From a virus: a stretch of 32,576 nt of DNA. Below the pieces are notes generated by a model. It did no database searches and was not told the origin of the DNA. It saw nothing but the letters and a program-made list of their open reading frames with translations. The position numbers and the translations under genes are program-made. The stretch covers positions 1 to 32,576 of the IMG/VR virus record IMGVR_UViG_3300031772_000168. One strand, written 5' to 3'. Below are positions 16,801 through 24,370 of the stretch, in pieces; position 1 is the first letter of the stretch; each line of letters starts with the position of its first letter.

Positions 16801-16950
16801 ATGAGATTTCCAAATTCCATTCTCGATCTGTTCGCCGAGCTTCACTCCTTTCTCAAGAAGGCTCTCTGTGGCGGCCTTAATGAGTGCGGGCAGGCGCTCC
16901 AAAAGCTCCTGCTTGGTGATCCCATTGTCAATTCGGAATTTGATTTTCAT
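13807..16950 (-). CDS. Polyvalent protein: zinc metallopeptidase plus PI3/4-kinase-like domain
   Basis: 1047 residues in two enzyme-like parts. N-terminal: H196-E-V-G-H200 with a later 'NPKEDFCESFA' (E270/E273 as third zinc ligand), the layout of an ATLF-type gluzincin. Central linker: the shared motif at H396-Y413, then a Pro/Glu/Lys-rich stretch. C-terminal half: 'ALVKPKS' (K575, nucleotide site), 'YREVCAYAIDKIL' to 'LVPPTAL' (599-620), catalytic loop D701-R-H-x-x-N706 and metal site D727-N-G729. This is the pattern of bacterial PI3/4-kinase/HipA-like kinases. It lies between portal and MuF genes, so it is probably packaged and injected. Targets unknown. All key residues are present, with no frameshift. 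Confidence 0.9.
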   Translation of the reverse strand: MKIKFRIDNGITKQELLERLPALIKAATESLLEKGVKLGEQIENGIWKSHPVRAIAASEDEIYDQGHEALSGIYSWLLRSLKIETNLTKGLLDKEKYRDQVLEGHGIELGSTVTFDQAKEIDEVLSLIPKEVLEAGVRLVSVDGRFGASRAKYPNHGRYYDESKKVVLNPNIFGDNTIYKDGKGKPVNKITQTLLHEVGHSIDDRNDLSGKKEWLEISEWKFIGLDGEPAEGHDRLILKDKNETTLKSRWAYKKGTCFPRWYGARNPKEDFCESFAFAMLGAKQYFVGETGKKKWDFVHQIIDKFQKSESPNSGLEARDDSEILKSQVFESYCDTRLPSLSDLDELDAIQKALDEFLTEPCEDICLEKAEPNNPTAGAHLGNLGPNPLKGQMKPGHKYLYRESMPDGSFKYYYEMPSGHHYFSHEALHEEGRHHPEIKSDTEWARRRQSMTAPEQMQEAKRGQGIETHHFDIPERPKIIDDIKPGPDAFNPNAAPKPVAEGQPEEKESPEGKPDWRHGKPKREERIFALSENDAKDNESALKTWAVEKIYEGWGEGGIQVKYRAKLKNDGDALVKPKSSALQFGRNQVRHEIDEHTTIYREVCAYAIDKILKWNLVPPTALRELKGQGSRIIEEAIKKDKGGDNPVYKAFSTKDMNEASLQAFAQGAIQFSKIEGKEHLKEIAQEEIMRFFIFDMIINHQDRHQNNLMVVRDPDSRYGKPWRFLLVDNGYSFGDGALENQRCYDEFGHMATGKVIDKKTLRDLRKLRDDIRDKRRRRKVIDHELRQNISEDQIQRVADRIDWLLGDSHRDKLGRVTLASWYDMNRWEKKNRPSKYSAPPEAEMNPFDITGKTAIVGKEAGAPAMFKDIGAVNDFLHPLLEHLVPRQKKYLDEALGYWKAGDKFNAAYQLREFVRVCPKRLVNQLFGKQLFARRMGFDKSKLRDIKARVENHLQRDFVSEFHDNLKARGPEYVNKLQRGELDEQAIKNIVGPNDFEKLQGRWALPKHLLGINKNKTERIFDDPAHFGWGEAPPVAEKSQGEPDLIVNL
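15712..15765 (-). other. Shared 18-residue motif, copy 2
   Basis: Encodes H396 to Y413 of the kinase/peptidase protein, in the linker between its two enzyme parts. Fixed positions are H, K, Y, R, P, D, G, F, Y and Y. Confidence 0.75.
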
Positions 16951-16961
16951 AATTCAAAGGG

Positions 16962-17012
16962 CCGGAAGCGAAGGTGTCCAACCCCAACCCGCCAACTTCC
17001 CCCCGCTTCCGG
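16962..17012 (-). other. Stem-loop with G-rich loop after portal gene
   Basis: A perfect 9-bp inverted repeat, CCGGAAGCG/CGCTTCCGG, frames a 33-nt loop in the 68-bp spacer between portal stop and polyvalent start. On the transcript strand the loop holds several G-runs (GGGGG, GG, GGG, GGGG, GG), so a two-layer G-quadruplex is possible. No U-tract follows, so it is not a standard terminator. It may tune expression between the portal and the toxin-like gene. Confidence 0.5.
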
Positions 17013-17018
17013 GTAAAC

Positions 17019-18908
17019 TCATTGTATGATGAACTCCACTACTTCTTCTCCATCTTGCGACTTGGTCACATTCATCCCGATGTGGTCGCGTTCGCGCTTC
17101 CGCGCACCCATCTTTTTTTCGTTCTCGCGGGCCTCTTGAAAACCACCATTGGTGGTCTCTTTTTTGGCCACGGTAGGCAGGGGCATCTCGACTCCATTCT
17201 GCCCGGGCGTCGGCTCGCGCAACTCCTTGGGAGCGTCTTTCCCTCCACCCGGCAACATCGGAGGCTGTCCGCCCTGTTCGGGAGGCTGGCCACCTCCTTG
17301 ACCGGGAGGCATCTCTGGCTGGCCTCCTAGGCCAGACATCTGCTGTTCTGCGGCCTGGTCGGCCTTCTCCTGCTCGCGCTGGTAGTTCAAGTCGGCCATA
17401 TAGACCTGAGCGAGAGTGGCCGATGCCGGGGCATTCGCCCAGTTTGCCCGAATCGGCTCCAGGTCTTCGAGCGCACGGGCCTCGTTTACTGTGAGGACTC
17501 CGTTCTGGAGCTTCTTGCCTAGAAGCTCAACCTTGTCGCGCTCTGACATCGCGTCGATCCCAACCCACTCAAAGAATAGATCGGGGTAGATTTCCTTGAC
17601 GACATACTCGTTAAAGATATGGGCCAGAAACTTTAACAGCGGGCGCAGTCCTTTGTCCTTCGAGAAGTCGAGGCGAACAGCACCGGAATGTTCCACCATA
17701 GGACCGCCGCCAGCGCCCTTTATCATAAACCCGATCTCTGACGGGTCTATCGTAAACACCGAACACACGGTCTGTATCAGATATTCCAACCAGAGGTTGT
17801 ATTGCATGTTCCGGTTGGACTCCTTGAAGGGAGTGAAGCTGACTCCGCCCTGTGCCTCGTCGATGGCCATGATCGGGATTTTCCAGGAGTTGGCCACGCC
17901 GGACACCTGGGCGATCCATTGACGCTTAAAGGCTTCAAGGGCTTCCGGGGTGTATTTCCCGGCGATATTGAGGACGCCCTGGGGTAGCGCGTTCTGGGTA
18001 AAATACTTGGCGTTGTATTGCTCCGTGAAAAGAACCTGGGTCACGGTCTCCATTAGAATCTCAAGCTCGCTGAGACCATAACCCCCGATGTCTATGTCCG
18101 TGCGGGGGTTTCTCACGGCATAGCAGAGGTCCTTTTCATTGAACAGGGCTACGCGCTGGCCAGAGTAAAGCTCCTGGACGTAGCGAACCGGGAGACCATC
18201 CGTGTATTCGGTGTGGTCCGGCATGGGTGCGCCCGTGCGCGGGTCCCATTTGTATTTCTCAGCGGCGTATTTAATCGTGCTGGGGTCCACCGGCCAGATG
18301 GCATGGGGCAAGCCGCGTTGATTTCGCTGGACTTCAAAGCAGACGGCGTCCAGGGTCAGGGTGTCTCGGACGATCTTCCTGATGAAGGTGTCGAAGTTGT
18401 CCCGGCGTCTCTCTCCAAAATAAAAATGAGAGTTGTACTGATCGTAGCCCATATTAAGGAACCACTCCGTCAATTCATTCATCCTTTCAAAATCGCTTGG
18501 GGTCGGTCGCTTCGTGGGGACGCGGGTGGTTATGCGGAACCCAATATCTCCGGTACGTCTAGGAATCTGCGTGAAGGCCGCGATCTGGTTCTGACGGGTT
18601 TGAATCACGGCTGAGACGGGCTTACAGGACAGAGCCATGCGGCGTAGAATCTGCCAGGTGACGCGAGACGGCTTCGCCCGGGAGCCCAAAAAGTCGAGCA
18701 GGTTGTACGGGTCTATGAACGTGCTTTTGAGACGAGAGGTACCGTTCACGTCCGATCCTTTCTGGAGTTGCATGGCGGCATCCAGCATCGTCGCATTGGT
18801 GTGGCTAAGGGGGATGTTCCTCATGCGCTCAAGCTCTTTTTTCCCGGCGACAGGGAGAGCATCGGATGCGTTTAAGTCCCCTTCTGAGAAACTTTTTCTA
18901 TCGGACAT
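17019..18908 (-). CDS. Portal protein
   Basis: 629 residues. The central portion is typical of HK97/SPP1-type portals: 'ILRRMALSCKPVSAVIQTRQ' near residue 90, 'RDNFDTFIRKIVRDTLTLDA' near 170, 'YGLSELEILMETVTQ' near 280, a 'NPRTDID' loop just before it, and the 'FTIDPSEIGF' plus 'VEHSGAVR' region near 400. Portals form the dodecameric vertex ring for DNA entry and exit and bind terminase. The last 120 residues are a Gly/Pro/Gln-rich then charged tail, longer than usual. The start overlaps the InPase gene by 11 bp. The kinase/peptidase and MuF genes follow. Confidence 0.93.
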   Translation of the reverse strand: MSDRKSFSEGDLNASDALPVAGKKELERMRNIPLSHTNATMLDAAMQLQKGSDVNGTSRLKSTFIDPYNLLDFLGSRAKPSRVTWQILRRMALSCKPVSAVIQTRQNQIAAFTQIPRRTGDIGFRITTRVPTKRPTPSDFERMNELTEWFLNMGYDQYNSHFYFGERRRDNFDTFIRKIVRDTLTLDAVCFEVQRNQRGLPHAIWPVDPSTIKYAAEKYKWDPRTGAPMPDHTEYTDGLPVRYVQELYSGQRVALFNEKDLCYAVRNPRTDIDIGGYGLSELEILMETVTQVLFTEQYNAKYFTQNALPQGVLNIAGKYTPEALEAFKRQWIAQVSGVANSWKIPIMAIDEAQGGVSFTPFKESNRNMQYNLWLEYLIQTVCSVFTIDPSEIGFMIKGAGGGPMVEHSGAVRLDFSKDKGLRPLLKFLAHIFNEYVVKEIYPDLFFEWVGIDAMSERDKVELLGKKLQNGVLTVNEARALEDLEPIRANWANAPASATLAQVYMADLNYQREQEKADQAAEQQMSGLGGQPEMPPGQGGGQPPEQGGQPPMLPGGGKDAPKELREPTPGQNGVEMPLPTVAKKETTNGGFQEARENEKKMGARKRERDHIGMNVTKSQDGEEVVEFIIQ

Positions 18909-19482
18909 GGAGGCCCACCTCTGGTTGTTTGAATCCCTGGGGCCTATTAGACGCCAGGTATCCTCTTAGGAACTGATCGTACAGCATCGTGTCGAGGCTT
19001 CCGAAGCCCCACTTCGGTCCATGCTCGAAGTAACACCGAGTCGCTTCGATGGCGTTATCGAACCCCAAAAAGACCTTGTCCTCGTCGAACTTTCCTTCCT
19101 TCGTGACTTGGTGGACCACGAAGACCAAATTAGAATCCGGGCAGGGCCCCAGATAAACGTCAACCGGGTCCTTATCCTCGCCTTCGGTCTGGGGGATTTC
19201 CCCGTATGGATACTTATAGGTCACATGCCAGGGCACACCATCGGGATCAACCCCCTCCGCTTCCATCCCCACATCAAGCTCGACATCGACCGGCGTCCCA
19301 CGGAAATAAGCGTGACGCACGATTGGCCGAGCCTTGCTCAACATGAACGGGTCGGCCATACCTCCGTGAGACCCAGCAATAAAATCCTCGGTCTCTTTTT
19401 TAGAGTTCTCTTTGTCAGCGCCGATCACATACTCAACCCCGGCACCGACAGAGACGATGTCGCTCTTGATAAAATGCTTCAC
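18898..19482 (-). CDS. Inorganic pyrophosphatase-like (InPase) phage protein
   Basis: 194 residues. I take a GTG at 19482, one base after the preceding stop; the longer frame to 19692 would overlap that gene by 200 bp. 'EGEDKDPVDVYLGP' (100-113) and 'GKFDEDKVFLGFDNA' (130-144) match the InPase domain described in phage polyvalent proteins, with Asp/Glu clusters like the metal-binding site of pyrophosphatases. Here it is stand-alone, just before the portal. A pyrophosphatase activity could act on nucleotide by-products or a host signal; alternatively the fold is structural. Catalysis is not proven by sequence. Confidence 0.82.
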   Translation of the reverse strand: MKHFIKSDIVSVGAGVEYVIGADKENSKKETEDFIAGSHGGMADPFMLSKARPIVRHAYFRGTPVDVELDVGMEAEGVDPDGVPWHVTYKYPYGEIPQTEGEDKDPVDVYLGPCPDSNLVFVVHQVTKEGKFDEDKVFLGFDNAIEATRCYFEHGPKWGFGSLDTMLYDQFLRGYLASNRPQGFKQPEVGLHVR

Positions 19483-19483
19483 G

Positions 19484-21076
19484 TTATTTCTTTCCCCGAT
19501 TCCCCGTCTTTCCGCCGCCCACTCCGCCGCCAACTCCATTGTTTCCGTGGGAGACCACATGCTTGATATGTCCCATCTGCTTTCCTTCCCCGGGGGCGTC
19601 CTTCTGAATCTTCCCATCCCTGGTCCTTTCGTGGGCATGCTTCCCCTTAGAGGAAGTCGCATGCTTCTTGGAGATAGGAGCATTTTCATCACCTCCCAGA
19701 GCGATCACATGCTCCTGCATCTTCGGAAGGGGCGGGATTTTTGTCGCAAGACGATGAGACACCGCCTTATCCGTGCTAGGGAATTTCACGACTTCGATCT
19801 TTGGGCTGAGACCACCCTCGCCCCAGTAGGTCAGGGCGTATTTGATCTTTCCGACCTGGCCGGTCTTGTGACCAGAGATTGCCTTGGACAGGTCTTGAGA
19901 CTTTTGAGACTTGTCCGTATGGGCCGGGGTGTGGAACCCATAGTCTTGATTCTTGAAACGCGGATCAGCCTGATCTCGGGACATGTCTTCGGTCTTGAGA
20001 CCAAGGCCCTCAGACGCCATCGTCACCTCGGCGAGTTCCTCATTGAGATCGCGGAGCTTGCGGTGTAGTTCCACCGATGTCTCTGGATCATTCGCGTCGA
20101 GCATCTTCTCCTCGCAACATGCGATCTCACAGTTCAGGTGAACGATCTTGGAGTAGGCTTCTTTCGCGGACATCTTGTGGATTTTCTTTTCCGGCATCCC
20201 GGCCACGATGGTCCCGCTTCCCACGGCGAGAGCGCCCATGCCGCCTTTTTCGAGCGTCATTTTCATCGCCTTGGCGATGACATCAAAACTCGTCTTGCCG
20301 CTAAGGGCAACCTTACGAGACCAAGCGCCCAGGTCGGAGAGAACCGTTCGGCGAGCCGCAATCTTCTTTAGACGGGACTTCTCCAGGGTGTTGGACTCAG
20401 AGCGATAGATCGGAGAATCCCGGTGCATTGATTTCTGGGCCTTCTTTTCTTCCGGTTGCTTCGCCTCCGGCTTTTCCTCGTCCTCGTCCTCCTCCTCTCC
20501 ATTGTCCTTGAGTTTTCGGTTCATCTCCCGGATTTTCCCCTGGTCAACGGCGTCCACGCTGGACTTCTTTTCTTTGCAGGATTTCATGATCTCTCTCTGG
20601 AGATTTAGCGGAATGCGAACATCGCCACGAAGACCGGATTTCGCCAGTTCAGCGGCGCGAGCGTCAAGAGCATTTGATTTCATCGATTCATCCTCCTCGT
20701 CTTCGTGATTGTTCACGACGATTGTCAAGTTTATGTTCGGGGGTAAGCCCGGGGTCGGAGCCTCGCTACCCTCTGGCTCGGAATGCGCTCCGCCCTCGTC
20801 CGCACCCGATTCATCCTCTACCTTCGTCCCGCTGGCCACGGGGACACCGGCCACATAATTCTCCCTAGTCTCGGGACTTTTGTCCATGATATCCTGCATC
20901 ATCTGGATTCCTCGTCCCTGAGAATCCATAATCATGCGGTCGTAAACTTGCCTGAGATGGGAAAGCTCGTCCCAGTATTGGGTGACCCGGTCGGGATCGC
21001 CCTCTGCTTGGCGGGTGAGGGCCTCAAGGTGGTCGAGGCGCTCTTTCACGTCTTCCATCGTCAAAGATTTTTCCAT
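19484..21076 (-). CDS. Long charged protein of unknown function
   Basis: 530 residues, AGGAG before the ATG. The first 60 residues form a helix suited to a coiled coil, then an acidic linker (81-130), a basic helix region, a Glu/Lys stretch (193-216), a compact helical part around 'HLNCEIACCEEKML', and a Lys/His/Gly-rich tail ending in repeated GGG. Several short K-S motifs occur, as in the scaffold-like protein. No family is recognised. The domain-linker-domain layout is like that of other large accessory proteins in this window. A head-internal protein or second scaffold is possible. Confidence 0.82.
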   Translation of the reverse strand: MEKSLTMEDVKERLDHLEALTRQAEGDPDRVTQYWDELSHLRQVYDRMIMDSQGRGIQMMQDIMDKSPETRENYVAGVPVASGTKVEDESGADEGGAHSEPEGSEAPTPGLPPNINLTIVVNNHEDEEDESMKSNALDARAAELAKSGLRGDVRIPLNLQREIMKSCKEKKSSVDAVDQGKIREMNRKLKDNGEEEDEDEEKPEAKQPEEKKAQKSMHRDSPIYRSESNTLEKSRLKKIAARRTVLSDLGAWSRKVALSGKTSFDVIAKAMKMTLEKGGMGALAVGSGTIVAGMPEKKIHKMSAKEAYSKIVHLNCEIACCEEKMLDANDPETSVELHRKLRDLNEELAEVTMASEGLGLKTEDMSRDQADPRFKNQDYGFHTPAHTDKSQKSQDLSKAISGHKTGQVGKIKYALTYWGEGGLSPKIEVVKFPSTDKAVSHRLATKIPPLPKMQEHVIALGGDENAPISKKHATSSKGKHAHERTRDGKIQKDAPGEGKQMGHIKHVVSHGNNGVGGGVGGGKTGNRGKK

Positions 21077-21085
21077 AGCGATCTC

Positions 21086-21598
21086 CTATGACTCCCTCTG
21101 CGCCGAATCGAGATAATTGTAAATATCCTTCGGAAGCATCGTGTTGATGTCACCGGCGATGTGCGCTCCAATTATCTCAATCAAAATGTCCCCGACCAGC
21201 TTCGAGCAGAAGAACGTACCGGCTCGCTTACCAAACGGATTCGATATCTTCTTCCCAAAGAGGCCCATCAAAAGGACGACGCCGATGCCGATGATTGAAA
21301 GAATATCGTATGGGTCTCCGGCCTCGTCGATGGCGAACTGCATGAATTTCTTGTAGGTCTCGTCGCTGATCGATAGGCTGAATTCCCGGACGACGAGTTC
21401 TTTTTTGACGAAGGTTTTAGGACCGAAGAAATTTACGAAAAGACTGCTGGCTTGATACACCAGGCGTCGCTCGTATTTCGACGAGTAGAAGCTGACGTAA
21501 ACGTGGGAATAGGGTGTCCATTGGACAAGACGGATGATCCAACTGAATGGTGCGAACCAGCTTGTCGGTCGAGAGAACCCTATTCTAATCTGTTGCAT
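21086..21598 (-). CDS. Permuted papain-like (NlpC/P60, YiiX type) membrane protein
   Basis: 170 residues from the ATG at 21598 (AAGG seven bases before). A TTG at 21604 overlapping the upstream stop is an alternative. H32 in 'TPYSHVYVSF' and C131 in 'FFCSKLVGD' sit in the order His-then-Cys that marks circularly permuted NlpC/P60 or YiiX/C92-like hydrolases. The end, 'LPKDIYNYL', also matches the family habit. Residues 97-115 are a likely membrane helix between the two catalytic motifs. Such enzymes cleave amide or lipid ester bonds. A role in cell-envelope modification is plausible; a lysis role is less so given its place in the head region. Confidence 0.75.
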   Translation of the reverse strand: MQQIRIGFSRPTSWFAPFSWIIRLVQWTPYSHVYVSFYSSKYERRLVYQASSLFVNFFGPKTFVKKELVVREFSLSISDETYKKFMQFAIDEAGDPYDILSIIGIGVVLLMGLFGKKISNPFGKRAGTFFCSKLVGDILIEIIGAHIAGDINTMLPKDIYNYLDSAQRES

Positions 21599-21600
21599 GG

Positions 21601-22350
21601 TCAAGCCTTGTAAATCTCCATAAATGTCCCTAGGGCGATTTGGAAACCCGCCGGGTGCGTGAACAGGACCCGCATCTTGTTGGTATGCAGGGTCGCGCTA
21701 TACGCCAGGAACTTCGCCGCCTGCGGTGCCCCCGCCGCTATCCCGATTTGAGGATGCAGGAAGCGAAGGTTTACATTCTGTACGAACTTTTTTGACCCAC
21801 CGTACTGAGCAGGAACGTCGGGAACCCCGATGAAGTGGCAATAGACATCCTGCTCTGGACTCGCATTCATCTTCAAGTGCCCACCGGCGATGTAGTAGTC
21901 GTGAGGCGGTTCCAAATCCATGACGGTCTTGACGCATAGGTTTTGGTCGGCGGGGTCCGTAATGGTGGAGCCGTCAGCCTTGTAAAGCTTCAAGACGGCG
22001 TCGGTCAATACGTTCCCATCGGCGTCATTATTGACAATACTCCCTAGGAGAGAAGTCGTGAACTGGACCATCCTCATCTGGTAATTCCAGCCAGCGGGAG
22101 CGACCTTGACGCGGCTCATCACAGCACCGTCGGAATCAATCTGAGTCCCGATTTTCAGGTTCATGCTCGACTGAAAATTCGTAGTGAAATCCAGAATCTC
22201 AGCGGAATCTGATATGCGAGAGACCCAGATTATCCCCGAATCCAAAGCGAGAACGTCGAACCCAGTCCTCGTAGCGGCCCAGCGCATCGCGTATCCCCTC
22301 GGGATGACGGTGGTCTTGAAAGTCGTCCAATCCAGCTCGTAGGTTTCCAT
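21601..22350 (-). CDS. Putative structural protein
   Basis: 249 residues, unrecognised. It is beta-rich with few charges and two cysteines ('QNLCVKTVM', 'QDVYCHFIG'), has no signal peptide, and ends 'ALGFTM'-like in 'IALGTFMEIYKA'. It starts right after the stop of a secreted protein gene and overlaps or touches the next gene, so all are one transcript. Composition resembles virion surface or connector proteins. No firm assignment. Confidence 0.78.
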   Translation of the reverse strand: METYELDWTTFKTTVIPRGYAMRWAATRTGFDVLALDSGIIWVSRISDSAEILDFTTNFQSSMNLKIGTQIDSDGAVMSRVKVAPAGWNYQMRMVQFTTSLLGSIVNNDADGNVLTDAVLKLYKADGSTITDPADQNLCVKTVMDLEPPHDYYIAGGHLKMNASPEQDVYCHFIGVPDVPAQYGGSKKFVQNVNLRFLHPQIGIAAGAPQAAKFLAYSATLHTNKMRVLFTHPAGFQIALGTFMEIYKA

Positions 22351-22351
22351 T

Positions 22352-23275
22352 TTAGTGTGGTGTCAAGATTCCGATTAAAGATTCTCGTAGCGTCTGCGCT
22401 CCGCCCGTCAGGTTATACTGCATGTAAATCGTCTGCCCCGTGAGGACAGCAATGGTGTTGAGAGGGAGTGATACCAGAACCGGAACTCCTCCTGATGGGC
22501 ACGACATATACACCAATTCGGATGTTCCATTTAAGGTCGTCTGCCCTTGCTCCGTGACCGTGTGAGTTACCCCGGTGATAGCTAGTACCCCGTAATCCCC
22601 GGTCGCTAGTGGGACAGCGATGTCTGACCCGACGGTCGCATTCTTGGGGATAGTTACCGTCGTCGTCTTACCAGCGACGCCTGCCTGATTCGTGTAGGTG
22701 ATGGTCAATATATCCGGGTTTACTGAGAAGGTCCCCGAGGAAACGTCGGCCCAAATCTGAGTCGCAAAATACGGGAGGGACAGAACCGTCCCCGTGGAAA
22801 AGTGCCCCGCCGAAGTGCTGGAATTAAAAACCGCCAACTGAGTCTTAATCACGGCTCGGACGAGAAGACTATTATTCGAGCCAACAGCATCGAACAGGGC
22901 TCCGCTAAAATTGTAGCCCTCCGGTACTTTATACGCGATGGCATCTGTCCAAGCGACCTGATTCCCCTGAGTCAGCCCAGTCTGGCTGAATAGCAACTGG
23001 ACCGGAATATTGTTCGCCGGGGGGACGTAGGTGACATTTAGGGGTCCGTCTTGCTGTATGCTGACTGCTGGAGTCGATGCGAATTGAACGTATCCGGGAT
23101 TCGTCTTCGAGAAAGTGCTGACCAAATTCACATACACGGTCCCCCGCACAGCAACCGTGGAACCATCGACGGGACTGATGGTCGAACTGGCGGCATGGGC
23201 AACGCCGGAAAGCGGGAGGAGCAATATGAAAATTGCCTTCCGTATCACGGCCCAGCCGCCAGTTCGACTCAGCAT
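22352..23275 (-). CDS. Secreted beta-rich protein 1
   Basis: 307 residues. Residues 1-28 form a Sec signal peptide: R12-K13, then a Leu/Ile core, then 'GVAHA|AS' as an AxA-type cleavage site. The mature part is Ser/Thr/Val-rich with alternating hydrophobics and only one cysteine, as in beta-sandwich surface proteins. The ATG at 23275 has GGAG nine bases upstream; a GTG at 23248 would give a shorter signal peptide. First downstream in a run of three signal-peptide genes. A virion or cell-surface display role is inferred. Confidence 0.82.
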   Translation of the reverse strand: MLSRTGGWAVIRKAIFILLLPLSGVAHAASSTISPVDGSTVAVRGTVYVNLVSTFSKTNPGYVQFASTPAVSIQQDGPLNVTYVPPANNIPVQLLFSQTGLTQGNQVAWTDAIAYKVPEGYNFSGALFDAVGSNNSLLVRAVIKTQLAVFNSSTSAGHFSTGTVLSLPYFATQIWADVSSGTFSVNPDILTITYTNQAGVAGKTTTVTIPKNATVGSDIAVPLATGDYGVLAITGVTHTVTEQGQTTLNGTSELVYMSCPSGGVPVLVSLPLNTIAVLTGQTIYMQYNLTGGAQTLRESLIGILTPH

Positions 23276-23276
23276 C

Positions 23277-23945
23277 CTAGTTCGCTCCGACGATGCGGAC
23301 CTTGCAGATAGCCTGAGTATCCTTCGACACCAACGTCACGCTCGGGTTCGTCAGCGTGTAATCGTAGTCGTAGGACTCGCTGGTATTCTTACTGACCTCA
23401 AGTTGCGCCCCGCTGTTGATGGTGAAGGTGCAGACCCCCGAAAATGCCTGGAGGTCGATGCTCTTGCCTAGACCCGTAAGACTCAAGACGCCGGAAGTCA
23501 CCATCGAGTTGCTGGAGGCGTAGACCATCGACTTTCCATCCAGATTCGGGCGACCGACGTTGATGACCTGGAGAGCCGTCCCGCCCGCCGCAGTATCGGA
23601 CGAGGAGATAATTTTCCCCTGGCTACCCCGGATGCCAACGGTAGAGATGCTCACGTCAGCATTCCAGGTTCCGGTCCCAGGAGTGACGGTCATGGAACCC
23701 TGCTGTTGAACAGCGACAGGGCCACCGCCCAATCCAGTGACCTGAACGGTTGAGCCCGTAACGGACAATCCGGGGACATTCACATTGATTGACCCATCGG
23801 ACAGAACCTTCATGGTGTTGGAGCCGCTGGAGATTCCCACATCCCCAGACACGGGCTGGACATCGACGGCCAGTGCGCTGGTTGCGGCTTTTGCGCCGAG
23901 CGGAACCATCAGCATCAGCGCGATTGCTATGAGCATCTTTTTCAT
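23277..23945 (-). CDS. Secreted beta-rich protein 2
   Basis: 222 residues from the ATG at 23945, which has a strong GGGAGGAG site. An earlier in-frame ATG at 23981 lies in the preceding gene and would spoil the signal peptide. The signal is 'MKKMLIAIALMLMVPLGAKA'. The mature part repeats short Val/Gly/Ser-rich strands ('VNVPGLSVTGSTVQVTGLGG') and carries two cysteines (in 'SGVCTFTI' and 'QAICKVRI') that could form a disulphide after export. Unrecognised. Similar in plan to both neighbours. Confidence 0.82.
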   Translation of the reverse strand: MKKMLIAIALMLMVPLGAKAATSALAVDVQPVSGDVGISSGSNTMKVLSDGSINVNVPGLSVTGSTVQVTGLGGGPVAVQQQGSMTVTPGTGTWNADVSISTVGIRGSQGKIISSSDTAAGGTALQVINVGRPNLDGKSMVYASSNSMVTSGVLSLTGLGKSIDLQAFSGVCTFTINSGAQLEVSKNTSESYDYDYTLTNPSVTLVSKDTQAICKVRIVGAN

Positions 23946-23962
23946 CGTACTCCTCCCTTGCT

Positions 23963-24370
23963 TCATTTTGCGAACACGCATCTCATTCTATAAATTCCAT
24001 CGATGGATGCGCTTGTCACTTGGGCGATATGTGATCCCAAAAAGTACCGGAACGCATGAAGGCTCGTCCTGCCGAATAGAGTCCGGTCGCTACCGAATAC
24101 GTTAAATTGATCCGCGTCATTGGTCACTATCTCAAACACATAGGTCGCGGTTTCAGAGGATGGAACTACTGAACATTGGTTCACGGAGCCGGTTGAAGAA
24201 AAAACAGCCTGCCCCGCGCCCCCCAAAACCGTGATCGATAAAACGACGGCGTCCAGGGTATTCGATGACACAATTACCGGCAGGGGAGTGTTTGTCACGC
24301 GAACCGGCTGACTGCTGATCTGGGCTTGGACCGGAGAAACCAGGAAGGCCAGGAGAAGGGAGAGGATCAT
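23963..24370 (-). CDS. Secreted beta-rich protein 3
   Basis: 135 residues, ATG overlapping the upstream stop (ATGA). The signal peptide is 'MILSLLLAFLVSPVQAQ', cleaved after QA. The mature protein is beta-rich with two cysteines ('VNQCSVV', 'YRMRCVFAK') that may pair after export. The C-terminus resembles that of the next gene's product (a late Cys followed by V-[RF]), so the two could be related. Function unknown. Confidence 0.8.
   Translation of the reverse strand: MILSLLLAFLVSPVQAQISSQPVRVTNTPLPVIVSSNTLDAVVLSITVLGGAGQAVFSSTGSVNQCSVVPSSETATYVFEIVTNDADQFNVFGSDRTLFGRTSLHAFRYFLGSHIAQVTSASIDGIYRMRCVFAK

Noticed and set aside
19483-19692. Extended N-terminus of the InPase protein
   Set aside because: It would overlap the upstream gene by 200 bp and has no InPase features; the GTG at 19482 follows the stop directly.
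20723-20728. TTGACA on the minus strand as a promoter
   Set aside because: No -10-like hexamer 15-19 bases downstream; it is inside a coding region.
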